From: Sulfurospirillum multivorans DSM 12446
Lineage (GTDB): Bacteria; Campylobacterota; Campylobacteria; Campylobacterales; Sulfurospirillaceae
DNA: 64,000 nt
NCBI RefSeq assembly: GCF_000568815.1
Contig: NZ_CP007201.1
Location: 1,550,001-1,614,000, forward strand
Reading direction: 5' to 3'
The position numbers and the translations under genes are program-made. Below the pieces are notes generated by a model that was given only the letters and a program-made list of their open reading frames with translations, had not been told where the DNA came from and did not search any database. Below, one piece after another: positions 1 to 8,205 of the stretch (positions are counted from its first letter, which is position 1; every line of letters starts with the position of its first letter).

Positions 1-233
1 AGGGTGCGGTTGTCTTCTCCACATCAACCCGTAACTTTGATAACCGTATGGGGCCCAACTCCAAAGTCTATCTCGGTAGTGCTGAGTTAGCGGCACTTTG
101 CGCGCTTTTGGGACGCCTTCCAAGTGTGGAAGAGTACATGAGCTTAGTGCCTAAAAAATTAGCAGGTAAGACGGACAAAGTCTATAAATACCTCAATTTT
201 AACCTCATAGAAGATTACGAACTCGCGAACTAA
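1..233 (+). CDS. acnB: Aconitate hydratase B, C-terminal end (partial)
   Basis: Only the last 77 codons are present; the frame opens at base 3 and runs off the left edge. The residues [17 protein letters not shown] followed by a [12 protein letters not shown] segment and a YLNFN near the end match the C-terminal swivel region of AcnB-type aconitase. That enzyme isomerises citrate to isocitrate in the TCA cycle, which Campylobacterota run partly in reverse or branched form. The in-frame ATG at 48 is internal and not a start. Tandem stops TAA-TAG close the gene. Recognition is by family memory and is secure, since this end of AcnB is well conserved. Confidence 0.93.
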   Translation, partial: GAVVFSTSTRNFDNRMGPNSKVYLGSAELAALCALLGRLPSVEEYMSLVPKKLAGKTDKVYKYLNFNLIEDYELAN

Positions 234-366
234 TAGAGTTCTTGAAAGAACTCTTGACACGTTTTTAAAGCAAAGCTCTAAAAACTACGTTAACACTGGG
301 TTTACTTCGGCAGTAAGCCCACGCACCTTTGGTGCTTTGCTTCTTTTACAAGAAGCATAAGACCCA
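234..366 (+). other. Hairpin-rich 3' region of acnB
   Basis: This spacer has no ORF but is dense in inverted repeats: AGAGTTC (235-241) with GAACTCT (248-254); GTTTTTA (261-267) with TAAAAAC (279-285); TGGGTTTAC (297-305) with GTAAGCCCA (313-321, one G-T pair); GCACC (323-327) with GGTGC (331-335); GCTTCTT (339-345) with AAGAAGC (350-356). An alternative long-range stem pairs AAGCAAAGC (268-276) with GCTTTGCTT (334-342). A terminator follows. It could be a structured 3' UTR or a small RNA released from the acnB mRNA. No known RNA family is recognised. Confidence 0.4.
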
Positions 367-367
367 C

Positions 368-400
368 AAAAGCCACTCGTTTTGAGTGGCTTTTACTTTT
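368..400 (+). terminator. Rho-independent terminator after acnB
   Basis: An 11-bp perfect stem AAAAGCCACTC (368-378) / GAGTGGCTTTT (384-394) with a GTTTT loop is followed by a T-rich tail. It ends the acnB transcript and any RNA from the hairpin-rich spacer just before slyD. Confidence 0.85.
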
Positions 401-416
401 ACATGTAAGGATATTT

Positions 417-917
417 TTGATTATCACTAAAAACTGCCTTGTAACCCTTGACTACACTGTTTTTGACACGGAAAACAACCTTTTGGACAGTGGCGTTACA
501 CCGCTTGTTTATCTGCATGGAGGGTACGGCGATGTTTTTGAAAAAATCGAAAAAACACTTGAGGGTAAAAGTGTGGGAGAAAGTATTCACATTCAACTTT
601 CACCCAAAGAGGCATTTGGAGAGTACAAGCAAGAGTTTGTTTTAATCGAAGAGCGCACGATGTTTGAAGATGATTTGGAAGTCGGGCAAAATGTTGAAAT
701 GGTCTTTAGTGAAGATGATGAGAGCGAGATCATGTTAACATACGCGGTGGTTGAAATCCTAGAAGATCGCGTGATTTTAGATGCCAACCATCCTCTCTCA
801 GGTCTTAGCATCATCTTTGATGGCACTGTCATCGGAGTTCGAGATGCAACCAGTGATGAAATTGAGAAAAGACTCCTCGGGAATGAAGAAGAGTCTTTAG
901 TCGCATACCAAGACTAA
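417..917 (+). CDS. slyD: FKBP-type peptidyl-prolyl isomerase, SlyD family
   Basis: This is a 166-residue cytoplasmic prolyl isomerase and folding helper. The N-terminal FKBP strand (VTLDYTVFDTENNLLDSG), the LVYLHGGYG turn, the SPKEAFGEY motif and the inserted chaperone flap (about residues 70-120) are in the SlyD order. The C-terminal His-rich nickel tail of E. coli SlyD is absent; the protein ends in an acidic stretch. The start is TTG at 417 with AAGGA eight bases upstream. That ribosome-binding site is formed by the right arm of the TTACATGTAA palindrome at 399-408. The stop overlaps the end of convergent ppsA. Confidence 0.88.
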   Translation: MIITKNCLVTLDYTVFDTENNLLDSGVTPLVYLHGGYGDVFEKIEKTLEGKSVGESIHIQLSPKEAFGEYKQEFVLIEERTMFEDDLEVGQNVEMVFSEDDESEIMLTYAVVEILEDRVILDANHPLSGLSIIFDGTVIGVRDATSDEIEKRLLGNEEESLVAYQD

Positions 918-3298
918 GTCAGTTTCGCTTCCAACGCTTCCACCACTTGGTGCATTTTGTACAGTGAATCAGGATTGAGTGAGATCGAATCGATCCCATT
1001 TTTCACCAAAAACTCCGTAATTTCAGGGTAATCAGAAGGCGCTTGCCCGCAAATACCGATGTATTTACCGTGTGCTTTACATGCTTCGATTGCCATTTTC
1101 AGCATTTTTGTCACGGCAGGATTACGCTCATCGAAAATATGTGCGATCATCCCACTCTCTCTGTCTACCCCTAAAACAAGCTGTGTCAGATCATTCGATC
1201 CAATCGAATAGCCATCAAAGATTTTCAAAAACGCATCGGCAATGATCACATTGGCAGGTATCTCGCACATCGCGTAAATTTTAAGTCCATTTTCCCCTTG
1301 CACCAAACCTTGCGCGTTCATAATGCCAATGACTTTTGCCCCTTCTTCGGGTGTTCGCACAAACGGAAGCATGATGACAACATTGGTTAGTCCCATATCG
1401 TCTCGCACGCGCTTAAGCGCTTCACACTCCCATGCATATGCCTCTTTATAACTTTCATCGTAATAGCGACTTGCCCCACGAAACCCTATCATGGGGTTTT
1501 CTTCGACGGCCTCGTAAGCTAGACCTCCTAGCATATTGCGGTATTCATTGCTTTTAAAATCACTCGTGCGAATGATGACGGGTTTAGGGTAAAATGCCGC
1601 AGCAATCATGCCCACACCTTCGCTGATCTTTTGCAAGAAAAACTCTTTAGCATCACGATAAGGAGCCATAAAGGCTTTGATGGCTTCTTCATCTTTGACC
1701 TTATTGCCTTTGTGCATATTCACCAGTGCCATCGGATGGGCATTGATGGAATGCGTCATAATAAACTCCATACGAGCCAGTCCGACGCCATCATTGGGCA
1801 TTTTGGCAAGATTGAACGCTTCGGCTGGATTGCCCACATTCATCATGAGTTTTGTCTTTGTCTCTTTAAGGGAGCTTATATCCATCGTTTTACATGTAAA
1901 GGCAATTTCACCTTCATAGATATAGCCTTCATCGCCCTGCGCACAGCTGACGGTGACTTTTTGAGTGTTACTGAGCACTTCGGTGGCATTGCCACATCCT
2001 ACGACCGCAGGCACACCGATCTCACGTGCAACGATGGCGGCATGACAGGTTCGGCTGCCTCGGTTGGTAATGAGCGCGGAAGCTTTTTTCATGATAGGTT
2101 CCCAATCAGGGTTGGTCGTATCGGCAACCAAAACATCTCCCTCGTTAAAGCGAGCAAATTCGGAGGTCGTGTGGATGACGTTAACTTTTCCACTGCCTAT
2201 TTTATCGCCCACAGCGCGACCTGAGGTGAGAAGCTTTGCCTCTTTAGTGCTATCAAGTGTATATTTTTCGATGGAAATATGGTTTTGAAGCTTGCTCTGC
2301 ACCGTTTCAGGGCGCGCTTGGACGATGTAGAGTTTACCATCCAACCCATCTTTTGCCCACTCAATATCCATCGGGCGTTTGTAATACTCCTCAATAATGA
2401 GTGCATGACGCGCTAATTGTAGCACTTCGCTCTCAGTGATGCAGAAGCTATTTTGCTCGTGCGGTGTTGTTGGAACATTGATGGTATGGGTTGCTTCGCT
2501 GTAGAGCATTTTCTCTTTTTTACTGCCCAAAGAGCGTTTTAAAATCGTATTGAGCCCTTGTTTAAGGGTTGGTTTAAAAACAAAAAATTCATCGGCATTG
2601 ACTTTACCACTGACCACATTTTCGCCCAATCCCCAGATAGCATTGATTAAGATGATATTTTCTGAGCCACTCTCGGTGTCAATGCTAAACATAACGCCAC
2701 TGCTTGCTTTATCGCTTCGAACCATCTTTTGAATTCCCACAGAAAGCGCAACCTTAAAATGATCAAACCCTCGACTGCTACGGTAACTAATAGCACGATC
2801 CGTAAACAAAGAAGCATAGCACTGCTTCACACTTTGCAAAAGTTTTTCAGGTGTGTCAATGTTTAAAAAGGTCTCTTGTTGTCCTGCAAAACTGGCATCG
2901 GGAAGATCTTCAGCCGTGCCTGAGGAGCGCACAGCGACATCGATATGTTCTGAGCCATACTCTTGTGAGAGCATATGATAAGCACTTTGTAGCTCTTTAC
3001 TCAGCTGTTCAGGAAGCGTAGCATTTAAGATGAGCTCGCGAATGGTATGACCACACGTTTGCAGAGCAAGCGTATCGGCACAATCGAGATTTTTGAGGGA
3101 TGCTTGGATTTTTGCATCGATGCCATTTTCTTTAAGTAACAGACGATACGCATCACTCGTGGTTGCAAAACCATTGGGAACACGAATGCCTTTGGTTGAT
3201 AATTTTTGGTACATTTCGCCAAGACTGGCATTTTTACCGCCCACAAGGGCGATATCACTGAGGTGAAGTTCATTGAAGAATCGAATGTAACGCATCAT
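914..3298 (-). CDS. ppsA: Phosphoenolpyruvate synthase
   Basis: This 794-residue enzyme converts pyruvate and ATP to PEP, AMP and phosphate, the gluconeogenic entry needed by an organism living on organic acids. The N-terminal ATP-grasp domain begins with VGGKNASLGEMY. The swivelling phospho-histidine site is in LITNRGSRTCHAAIVARE, followed by VPAVVGCG. The C-terminal PEP/pyruvate barrel ends with the catalytic-cysteine segment YIGICGQAPSDYPE. Length fits the family. One palindrome copy (1890) is read in frame as Thr-Cys-Lys. Either of the first two Met codons could be the start. It is transcribed alone, convergent with slyD. Confidence 0.95.
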   Translation of the reverse strand: MMRYIRFFNELHLSDIALVGGKNASLGEMYQKLSTKGIRVPNGFATTSDAYRLLLKENGIDAKIQASLKNLDCADTLALQTCGHTIRELILNATLPEQLSKELQSAYHMLSQEYGSEHIDVAVRSSGTAEDLPDASFAGQQETFLNIDTPEKLLQSVKQCYASLFTDRAISYRSSRGFDHFKVALSVGIQKMVRSDKASSGVMFSIDTESGSENIILINAIWGLGENVVSGKVNADEFFVFKPTLKQGLNTILKRSLGSKKEKMLYSEATHTINVPTTPHEQNSFCITESEVLQLARHALIIEEYYKRPMDIEWAKDGLDGKLYIVQARPETVQSKLQNHISIEKYTLDSTKEAKLLTSGRAVGDKIGSGKVNVIHTTSEFARFNEGDVLVADTTNPDWEPIMKKASALITNRGSRTCHAAIVAREIGVPAVVGCGNATEVLSNTQKVTVSCAQGDEGYIYEGEIAFTCKTMDISSLKETKTKLMMNVGNPAEAFNLAKMPNDGVGLARMEFIMTHSINAHPMALVNMHKGNKVKDEEAIKAFMAPYRDAKEFFLQKISEGVGMIAAAFYPKPVIIRTSDFKSNEYRNMLGGLAYEAVEENPMIGFRGASRYYDESYKEAYAWECEALKRVRDDMGLTNVVIMLPFVRTPEEGAKVIGIMNAQGLVQGENGLKIYAMCEIPANVIIADAFLKIFDGYSIGSNDLTQLVLGVDRESGMIAHIFDERNPAVTKMLKMAIEACKAHGKYIGICGQAPSDYPEITEFLVKNGIDSISLNPDSLYKMHQVVEALEAKLT

Positions 3299-3388
3299 AA
3301 CCTCCCGTACGAAAAGTTACTCCTATAGTAGCACAAAACAGAATTAAGGTCGCTATAAAAAGAAGATTACATGTAAGGTGAAAATGAG

Positions 3389-4630
3389 TTATTTTTGCTT
3401 CAACCAACGCTTAGCACAGACCAAAGTCGTACCCAATAAAATCAACGATGCGAACCAAAAAGAGGCATAAGGATGCACAAACTGGTTCATGACATACGCC
3501 AGCATTGGTCCAAGTGCTGCACCAAAGTCTATAAGCAATGAGTAGGTCGTCATAATTTTGATTTTGGCACCATTACTGGCCGTATCGGCTGCCAAAGCAT
3601 CGGCAATGGTGGTAAGCGATGTAGCGGTAGCTTGTAACAAAAGAAGTACGCCGATCCATAACCAAAGGGGCAGATCAAACGAGACGAGTGCAAAGAGAAT
3701 ACTCGCTAAGAGCGTTGAAATCAAAAGCAAAGGGTACCGACCGGCTTTTCCATCGGTTAAGCTGCCAAACAGAGGGGCTAAAAAAGGCTCAAATCCCCAA
3801 CGAATTGCTTGGAGAATACCTGCAAGTGATGAAGCACCAATGAGGCAGCCAAAGATCAATACCACCGAACCATTATGAATATTAATCAGATACGAGAGTG
3901 TTGATGTCACAATTCCTTGGTAAATGAGCGCAAAAAACATCCCAATGCCTAAAACCGATAAGACCGTACGATTGCTCCACAGTGAAAAGTGTCGTTCATC
4001 TTCGACGTGGTGCGCCACCATACCTTGGGATGTTGGTTTAATAACGATAAAAACAACGGGTAACGCGCAAAGGGTAACAAGACTAAAGATCACCGATGTG
4101 GTGGTTAAGCCATAAAAATCTGCTAAAAATCCTCCAATCAACATGCCCACTAAGCTTCCAAGGCGATACAAGCCATTGTAAAGCCCCATACTTTTACCTC
4201 TCGTCGCATCGGTTGCATATTCTAAAATCGTAAAATAAGCACCTAACCTTAAAAATCCCCACGCAACGCCCCAAAAACAACGCGCAATCAAAAGTCCAAT
4301 AAATCCTTGAATTAAACCATACGAAAGAGTCGTTCCAAATGCCAACAAAACCGCGATCAAAACGCCTGTGCGCGCGCTAATTTTCGTGTAAAGCCAGCCG
4401 ATAAGAGGATTGAGTGGGAGTCTGACTAAGCGGTTGATGGATAAAAGAATGCCTACTTGCCATAACGAAGTAAGCCCAGCTTCTTCAAAGTGCGTAGGTA
4501 AAACAACGTAGAGCATAGAATCGCCCACTAAGCAGACAGCGGTAATAAGTGCGATAATAATGATAGGATTTTTCTGAAAAGTGGGAAGCGTTTCGGGTTT
4601 CATAAAACCAGCTATGCTATTGGATTTCAC
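3389..4630 (-). CDS. Major facilitator superfamily transporter
   Basis: A 413-residue polytopic membrane protein with about 12 hydrophobic segments. The RLVRLPLNPLIGWLYTKISAR segment between the second and third helices resembles the MFS cytoplasmic loop, and GLYNGLYRLGSLVGMLIGG looks like helix 5. Such proteins move small solutes or drugs by proton exchange; the substrate cannot be read from the sequence. The open frame starts at GTG 4630, inside a degenerate palindrome copy (ACATGTAA), without a clear ribosome-binding site. An ATG at codon 10 (4603) is the alternative. The gene stands alone, 3' of ppsA's promoter side. Confidence 0.8.
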   Translation of the reverse strand: MKSNSIAGFMKPETLPTFQKNPIIIIALITAVCLVGDSMLYVVLPTHFEEAGLTSLWQVGILLSINRLVRLPLNPLIGWLYTKISARTGVLIAVLLAFGTTLSYGLIQGFIGLLIARCFWGVAWGFLRLGAYFTILEYATDATRGKSMGLYNGLYRLGSLVGMLIGGFLADFYGLTTTSVIFSLVTLCALPVVFIVIKPTSQGMVAHHVEDERHFSLWSNRTVLSVLGIGMFFALIYQGIVTSTLSYLINIHNGSVVLIFGCLIGASSLAGILQAIRWGFEPFLAPLFGSLTDGKAGRYPLLLISTLLASILFALVSFDLPLWLWIGVLLLLQATATSLTTIADALAADTASNGAKIKIMTTYSLLIDFGAALGPMLAYVMNQFVHPYASFWFASLILLGTTLVCAKRWLKQK

Positions 4631-4656
4631 ATGTAAAAGGAAAAAAACGTATTAAA

Positions 4657-4734
4657 TGGTCGGAGTGACGTGATTCGAACACGCGACCTCTACCACCCCA
4701 AGGTAGCGCGCTAGCCAGGCTGCGCTACACCCCG
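4657..4734 (-). tRNA. tRNA-Pro (anticodon GGG)
   Basis: The minus strand folds as a cloverleaf. The acceptor CGGGGTG pairs with CACTCCG through one G-T. The D arm is GTAGCGCAGCCTGG..TAGCGC, and the anticodon stem CTACC/GGTAG has loop TTGGGGT, giving anticodon GGG. The T arm is CGTGT-TTCGAAT-CACG. The CCA end is encoded (4657-4659). Read by hand; a tRNA scanner would confirm the isotype. Confidence 0.93.
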
Positions 4735-4782
4735 ACACATTTAAGAGTTTGGATTTTAACAAAGATAACCAAAAAGTTTTAT

Positions 4783-4788
4783 TATAAT
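4783..4788 (+). promoter_or_regulatory. -10 element for the radical SAM gene
   Basis: TATAAT lies 26 bases upstream of the ATG at 4814. No good -35 hexamer is visible; Campylobacterota sigma-70 promoters often show only a periodic AT-rich upstream region. Confidence 0.5.
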
Positions 4789-4813
4789 TAAGAAAAAATC
4801 ATGAATGGAATGA

Positions 4814-6328
4814 ATGAAAGAAATTCTCTTAACCACGTTTAACGCGCGCTATGCACACACCTCCATCGCACAACGCTATTTGTTTGCAAATCTTGAAGAG
4901 CTTCAAGAAAGAGCGAAAATAGTGGAGTTTGTCATCAACTCTCAAGTGGTCGATGCCGCCGAAGAAATTTTGAGGTACCAGCCCAAAATCGTAGGTATTG
5001 GTGCGTATATTTGGAATGCTTTGGAGGTGCAAGAGCTTATAAGCATTCTTAAAAAAGTTGCGCCTCAAATTCTCATCATTTTAGGAGGTCCCGAAGCGAG
5101 CCATTTTCCGCATCGTGTGGATTTTAGCAAAGCAGATTATATCATCCAAGGGGAGGGTGATATTGCTTTTTATCAGCTTTGTAAAACACTTTTAGAAGGA
5201 GCGCTACCGCCAGAGCGTGTTATTAAAGCGCCTATGGTTAATTTAAGCGCCATCAAACTTCCCTATGATTATTACACAGACCACGATATTAAAAACCGAT
5301 ACTGTTACGTGGAAGCGAGTCGTGGATGCCCGTTTACCTGCGAGTTTTGTCTCTCTTCAGCGGATAAAAAAGTGCGTGATCTAGAGATAACACGCTTTAT
5401 TGCAGAACTTGAAAAACTCTGGCTTCGTGGGGTGCGCAATTTTAAGTTTATCGACCGAACATTTAACTTAAGCATTGAAAATGCAACGAAACTTTTGGAC
5501 TTTTTTCTCTCAAAAACGGAAATATATTTTGTCCATTTTGAAGTCATACCCGACCATTTTCCCTCCGTTCTTCGTGAAAAAATAGCACAATTTCCTCCAG
5601 CAGCACTGCAACTGGAAGTGGGCATTCAAACGCTTGATCCTGAAATATCGAAAAATATCCACCGACGCCTCAACATACCAAAGATTGAAGAGAATCTTGC
5701 CTTCTTGCAAAATGAGACGCATGCCCATTTACATGTAGACTTGATTATCGGTCTGCCAGGGGAGAGTTTGGAGGGGTTTGGGCGCAATTTAGATAAGCTC
5801 TATTCGCTGACACAGTGTGAGATTCAAATTGGAATTCTTAAAAAGCTCTCAGGTACAACGATTTCAAGGCATGATGAGATTTACGGTATGGAATACTCTG
5901 ACAAACCGCCGTATGATATTTTGCAAAATGATCTGATTCCTTTTGATCAGATGCAAAAGATGAAGCGTTTTGCGCGCTTTTGGGACATGATCTACAACAG
6001 TGGCAATTTCAAAAAAAGTGCCACCTATTTGTGGCGCGAAGGTAAGGTGTATGAAGGCTTTTACGCCTTTAGTGAATGGCTTTATACGCAAACAAAATCA
6101 ACATGGCAAATTTCGCTGGATCGTTTAGCGGAGTTGATCTTTCGGTATCTTTGTGAGGTGATGAAACACGAAGAAGTGATCCTAAAAGCTAGTTTGATTG
6201 AAGATATTATGACGGTACGTGGACGTAAAATGCCCTCTTTCTTACGTGATAATTATCTTCCAGAAGAGGCTCAAAAAGAAGGTTCATTAAAACACAATAA
6301 GCGACAGTTAAAACATGTCACATCTTAA
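4814..6328 (+). CDS. B12-binding-domain radical SAM protein (DUF4080-type C-terminus)
   Basis: The 504 residues begin with a cobalamin-binding-like Rossmann domain (about 1-130; VGIGAYIWNALEV, ILGGPEASHFP). A radical SAM core follows, whose CxxxCxxC cluster motif is in RGCPFTCEFC. A barrel (VEVGIQTLD, DLIIGLPGES) and a C-terminal region of the type usually called DUF4080 complete it. Such enzymes use SAM and often cobalamin to methylate or rearrange unreactive carbons. The substrate is unknown. A degenerate palindrome copy at 5728 gives Leu-His-Val. The downstream DUF445 gene starts 9 bases later, so the two are probably co-transcribed. Confidence 0.85.
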   Translation: MKEILLTTFNARYAHTSIAQRYLFANLEELQERAKIVEFVINSQVVDAAEEILRYQPKIVGIGAYIWNALEVQELISILKKVAPQILIILGGPEASHFPHRVDFSKADYIIQGEGDIAFYQLCKTLLEGALPPERVIKAPMVNLSAIKLPYDYYTDHDIKNRYCYVEASRGCPFTCEFCLSSADKKVRDLEITRFIAELEKLWLRGVRNFKFIDRTFNLSIENATKLLDFFLSKTEIYFVHFEVIPDHFPSVLREKIAQFPPAALQLEVGIQTLDPEISKNIHRRLNIPKIEENLAFLQNETHAHLHVDLIIGLPGESLEGFGRNLDKLYSLTQCEIQIGILKKLSGTTISRHDEIYGMEYSDKPPYDILQNDLIPFDQMQKMKRFARFWDMIYNSGNFKKSATYLWREGKVYEGFYAFSEWLYTQTKSTWQISLDRLAELIFRYLCEVMKHEEVILKASLIEDIMTVRGRKMPSFLRDNYLPEEAQKEGSLKHNKRQLKHVTS

Positions 6329-6337
6329 GGAGAAAGA

Positions 6338-7048
6338 ATGAAAATTGATAAAAGTTGGTTAACCGATAGTTTAAGTGCGTCACTGGTTGTGATTTCATTT
6401 GTTCTACCAGAACCTTATGCCCATTGGGCGCTGCTTGCAGGTCTTTTTGCGCTCTCGGGTGCGATTACCAATCAAATTGCAATTCACATGTTGTTTGAAA
6501 AAGTGCCTTTTTTGTATGGAAGTGGCGTGATTCAACTGCAATTTGAGGCGTTTAAAACTTCGATTAAACAGTTGATGATGAATCAGTTCTTTACCAAAGA
6601 GCAGTTGGATGCTTTTTTTGAAAAAGAGAAGAAAACGCTTGATTTAGCGCCTATCATTGTAGATATTGATTTTTCACCTGCCTTTGATGCACTGACTAAA
6701 ACCGTGATGGAGTCATCATTTGGTGGAATGCTCGGTATGTTTGGCGGGGAACGCGCATTAGAGGGGCTTCGAGCACCTTTTAGCGAAAAACTCAAAGATG
6801 CCATCATTGAAATCAGTGAAAGTGATGTATTTCAACAAAAAATAGCACAAAGTATACAAAATTCATCACTTAGTGATGATATGCTTATCACAATAGAGCA
6901 GATGATCGATGCAAGGCTGAGTGAGCTGACACCACAGATGGTCAAAGAGATCGTGCAGAATTTTATCAAAGATCATTTAGGCTGGCTCGTTGTTTGGGGT
7001 GGATTTTTCGGAGCATTGATCGGGCTTCTTTCGACTTTAATTCTATAA
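6338..7048 (+). CDS. DUF445 family membrane protein
   Basis: A 236-residue protein with two N-terminal hydrophobic stretches (SASLVVISFVLPEPYAHWALLAGLFALSG, shown here in part) around a GAITNQIAIHMLFEKVPFLYGSG segment, which is the DUF445/YjiN signature. A helical soluble middle part and a C-terminal membrane helix (WLVVWGGFFGALIGLLSTLIL) follow. No function is established for the family. It follows the radical SAM gene closely and precedes trmA by 31 bases on the same strand. Confidence 0.75.
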   Translation: MKIDKSWLTDSLSASLVVISFVLPEPYAHWALLAGLFALSGAITNQIAIHMLFEKVPFLYGSGVIQLQFEAFKTSIKQLMMNQFFTKEQLDAFFEKEKKTLDLAPIIVDIDFSPAFDALTKTVMESSFGGMLGMFGGERALEGLRAPFSEKLKDAIIEISESDVFQQKIAQSIQNSSLSDDMLITIEQMIDARLSELTPQMVKEIVQNFIKDHLGWLVVWGGFFGALIGLLSTLIL

Positions 7049-7079
7049 TACATAAAATAATACATAGTAAAGAGGTTTC

Positions 7080-8183
7080 ATGGAGTGTTCGTATTTTGGG
7101 AAATGTGGTAGTTGTACGCTGTATACATTGGACTATGAGGCGCAAGTTGAGCATAAAAAAGCACAGATGCAGACGTTATTTAAACCTTTACATGTAAACA
7201 CATTTGAGTACTTCCAAACACCCTCAGAACACTACCGTGGACGCTCTGAATTCCGCATCTGGAAAGAGGGCGATACGATCAGTTATGCTATGGGTTCCTT
7301 CGATAAGAAAGGGGCTGTATGTATAGAAACATGCCCTAAAGTTGAGTTGAAAATCTATACATTGATGCCAGCGCTTCTCAAACAAATAGAAACTTCCACC
7401 ATGCTTCGCGAGAAGCTTTTTGCGATTGAATTCTTAGCTTCCTCCGAGCATCTTTTGGTCACGCTCATCTACCACAAACCTTTACATGGTGAATGGGATG
7501 AAGCAGCCAAAGTGTTGGAAAAAGCGTTTGGTATTTTGATTATTGGGCGTAGTCGCGGCATGAAACGTCTCCTTACACAAGATTTTGTGGAAGATCGTTT
7601 TGAAATTGCTGGAAAAGCGTATCGCTACCATATCATCGAAGGAGGCTTTTCCCAACCCAATCGCTTGATGAATCAAAAAATGATCAGCTGGGTGCTCAGT
7701 CATCTTGAAAATTGTGAAGATTTATTGGAGCTTTACTGCGGTTATGGGAACTTCACGATTCCCATGGCGCAGAAATTTCAAAAGGTTTTAGCCACTGAGA
7801 TTTCTAAAACGTCCATCAAATCAGCACTTCAAAACTGTGAACTCAATGACGTCCATAACATCGCATTTTTACGCATGAGCGCTGAAGAGTTAACGTCTGC
7901 TTTGAAAAAAGAGCGTGAATACAACCGCTTGGCGGGCATCAATTTAGAAGAGTACCATTTTAGTCATGTCTTTGTCGATCCTCCTCGTTCGGGGATGGAT
8001 GAGGCGAGCTTAGCATTTATCTCTCAGTTTGAAAACATCATCTATATTTCATGCAATCCCGAGACACTTAAACGCGATTTGGAAGTGTTAACCAAGCAGT
8101 ACGCCATCCTCCATTTTGCCTTGTTCGATCAATTCCCGAACACTGAGCATTTGGAGTCTGGCGTCATTTTAAAACGCCTTTAG
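7080..8183 (+). CDS. trmA: tRNA (uracil-5-)-methyltransferase
   Basis: This 367-residue enzyme methylates U54 of tRNA with SAM. The EHYRGRSEFRIWKEGD segment and overall length are TrmA-like. The SAM site is LLELYCGYGNFTIPMAQKF, followed by FVDPPRSGMD and the catalytic-Cys motif YISCNPETL. Unlike E. coli TrmA it starts with CSYFGKCGSC (Cys3, Cys9, Cys12) and has CIETCP (Cys85), the spacing of the [4Fe-4S] site in RumA/RlmD. It may therefore carry a cluster, or have 23S rRNA as a target. A palindrome copy (7188) encodes Leu-His-Val. Its TAG stop is the first arm of the palindromic terminator. Confidence 0.88.
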   Translation: MECSYFGKCGSCTLYTLDYEAQVEHKKAQMQTLFKPLHVNTFEYFQTPSEHYRGRSEFRIWKEGDTISYAMGSFDKKGAVCIETCPKVELKIYTLMPALLKQIETSTMLREKLFAIEFLASSEHLLVTLIYHKPLHGEWDEAAKVLEKAFGILIIGRSRGMKRLLTQDFVEDRFEIAGKAYRYHIIEGGFSQPNRLMNQKMISWVLSHLENCEDLLELYCGYGNFTIPMAQKFQKVLATEISKTSIKSALQNCELNDVHNIAFLRMSAEELTSALKKEREYNRLAGINLEEYHFSHVFVDPPRSGMDEASLAFISQFENIIYISCNPETLKRDLEVLTKQYAILHFALFDQFPNTEHLESGVILKRL

Positions 8184-8205
8184 CCCTTTTACATGTAAAG
8201 GGCTA
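8181..8205. terminator. Bidirectional palindromic terminator joining trmA and mcp stops
   Basis: The 25-bp element TAGCCCTTT..AAAGGGCTA is built around TTACATGTAA (8189-8198). It is a near-perfect palindrome with one extra T in the left arm. Its first three bases are the trmA stop (TAG, 8181-8183) and its last three are the complement of the mcp stop (8203-8205), so the element is exactly the space between two convergent genes. Confidence 0.75.

Noticed and set aside
1631-2224. Long 197-codon open frame antisense to ppsA
   Set aside because: It is a shadow of the ppsA reading frame with no ribosome-binding site and no recognisable protein features.
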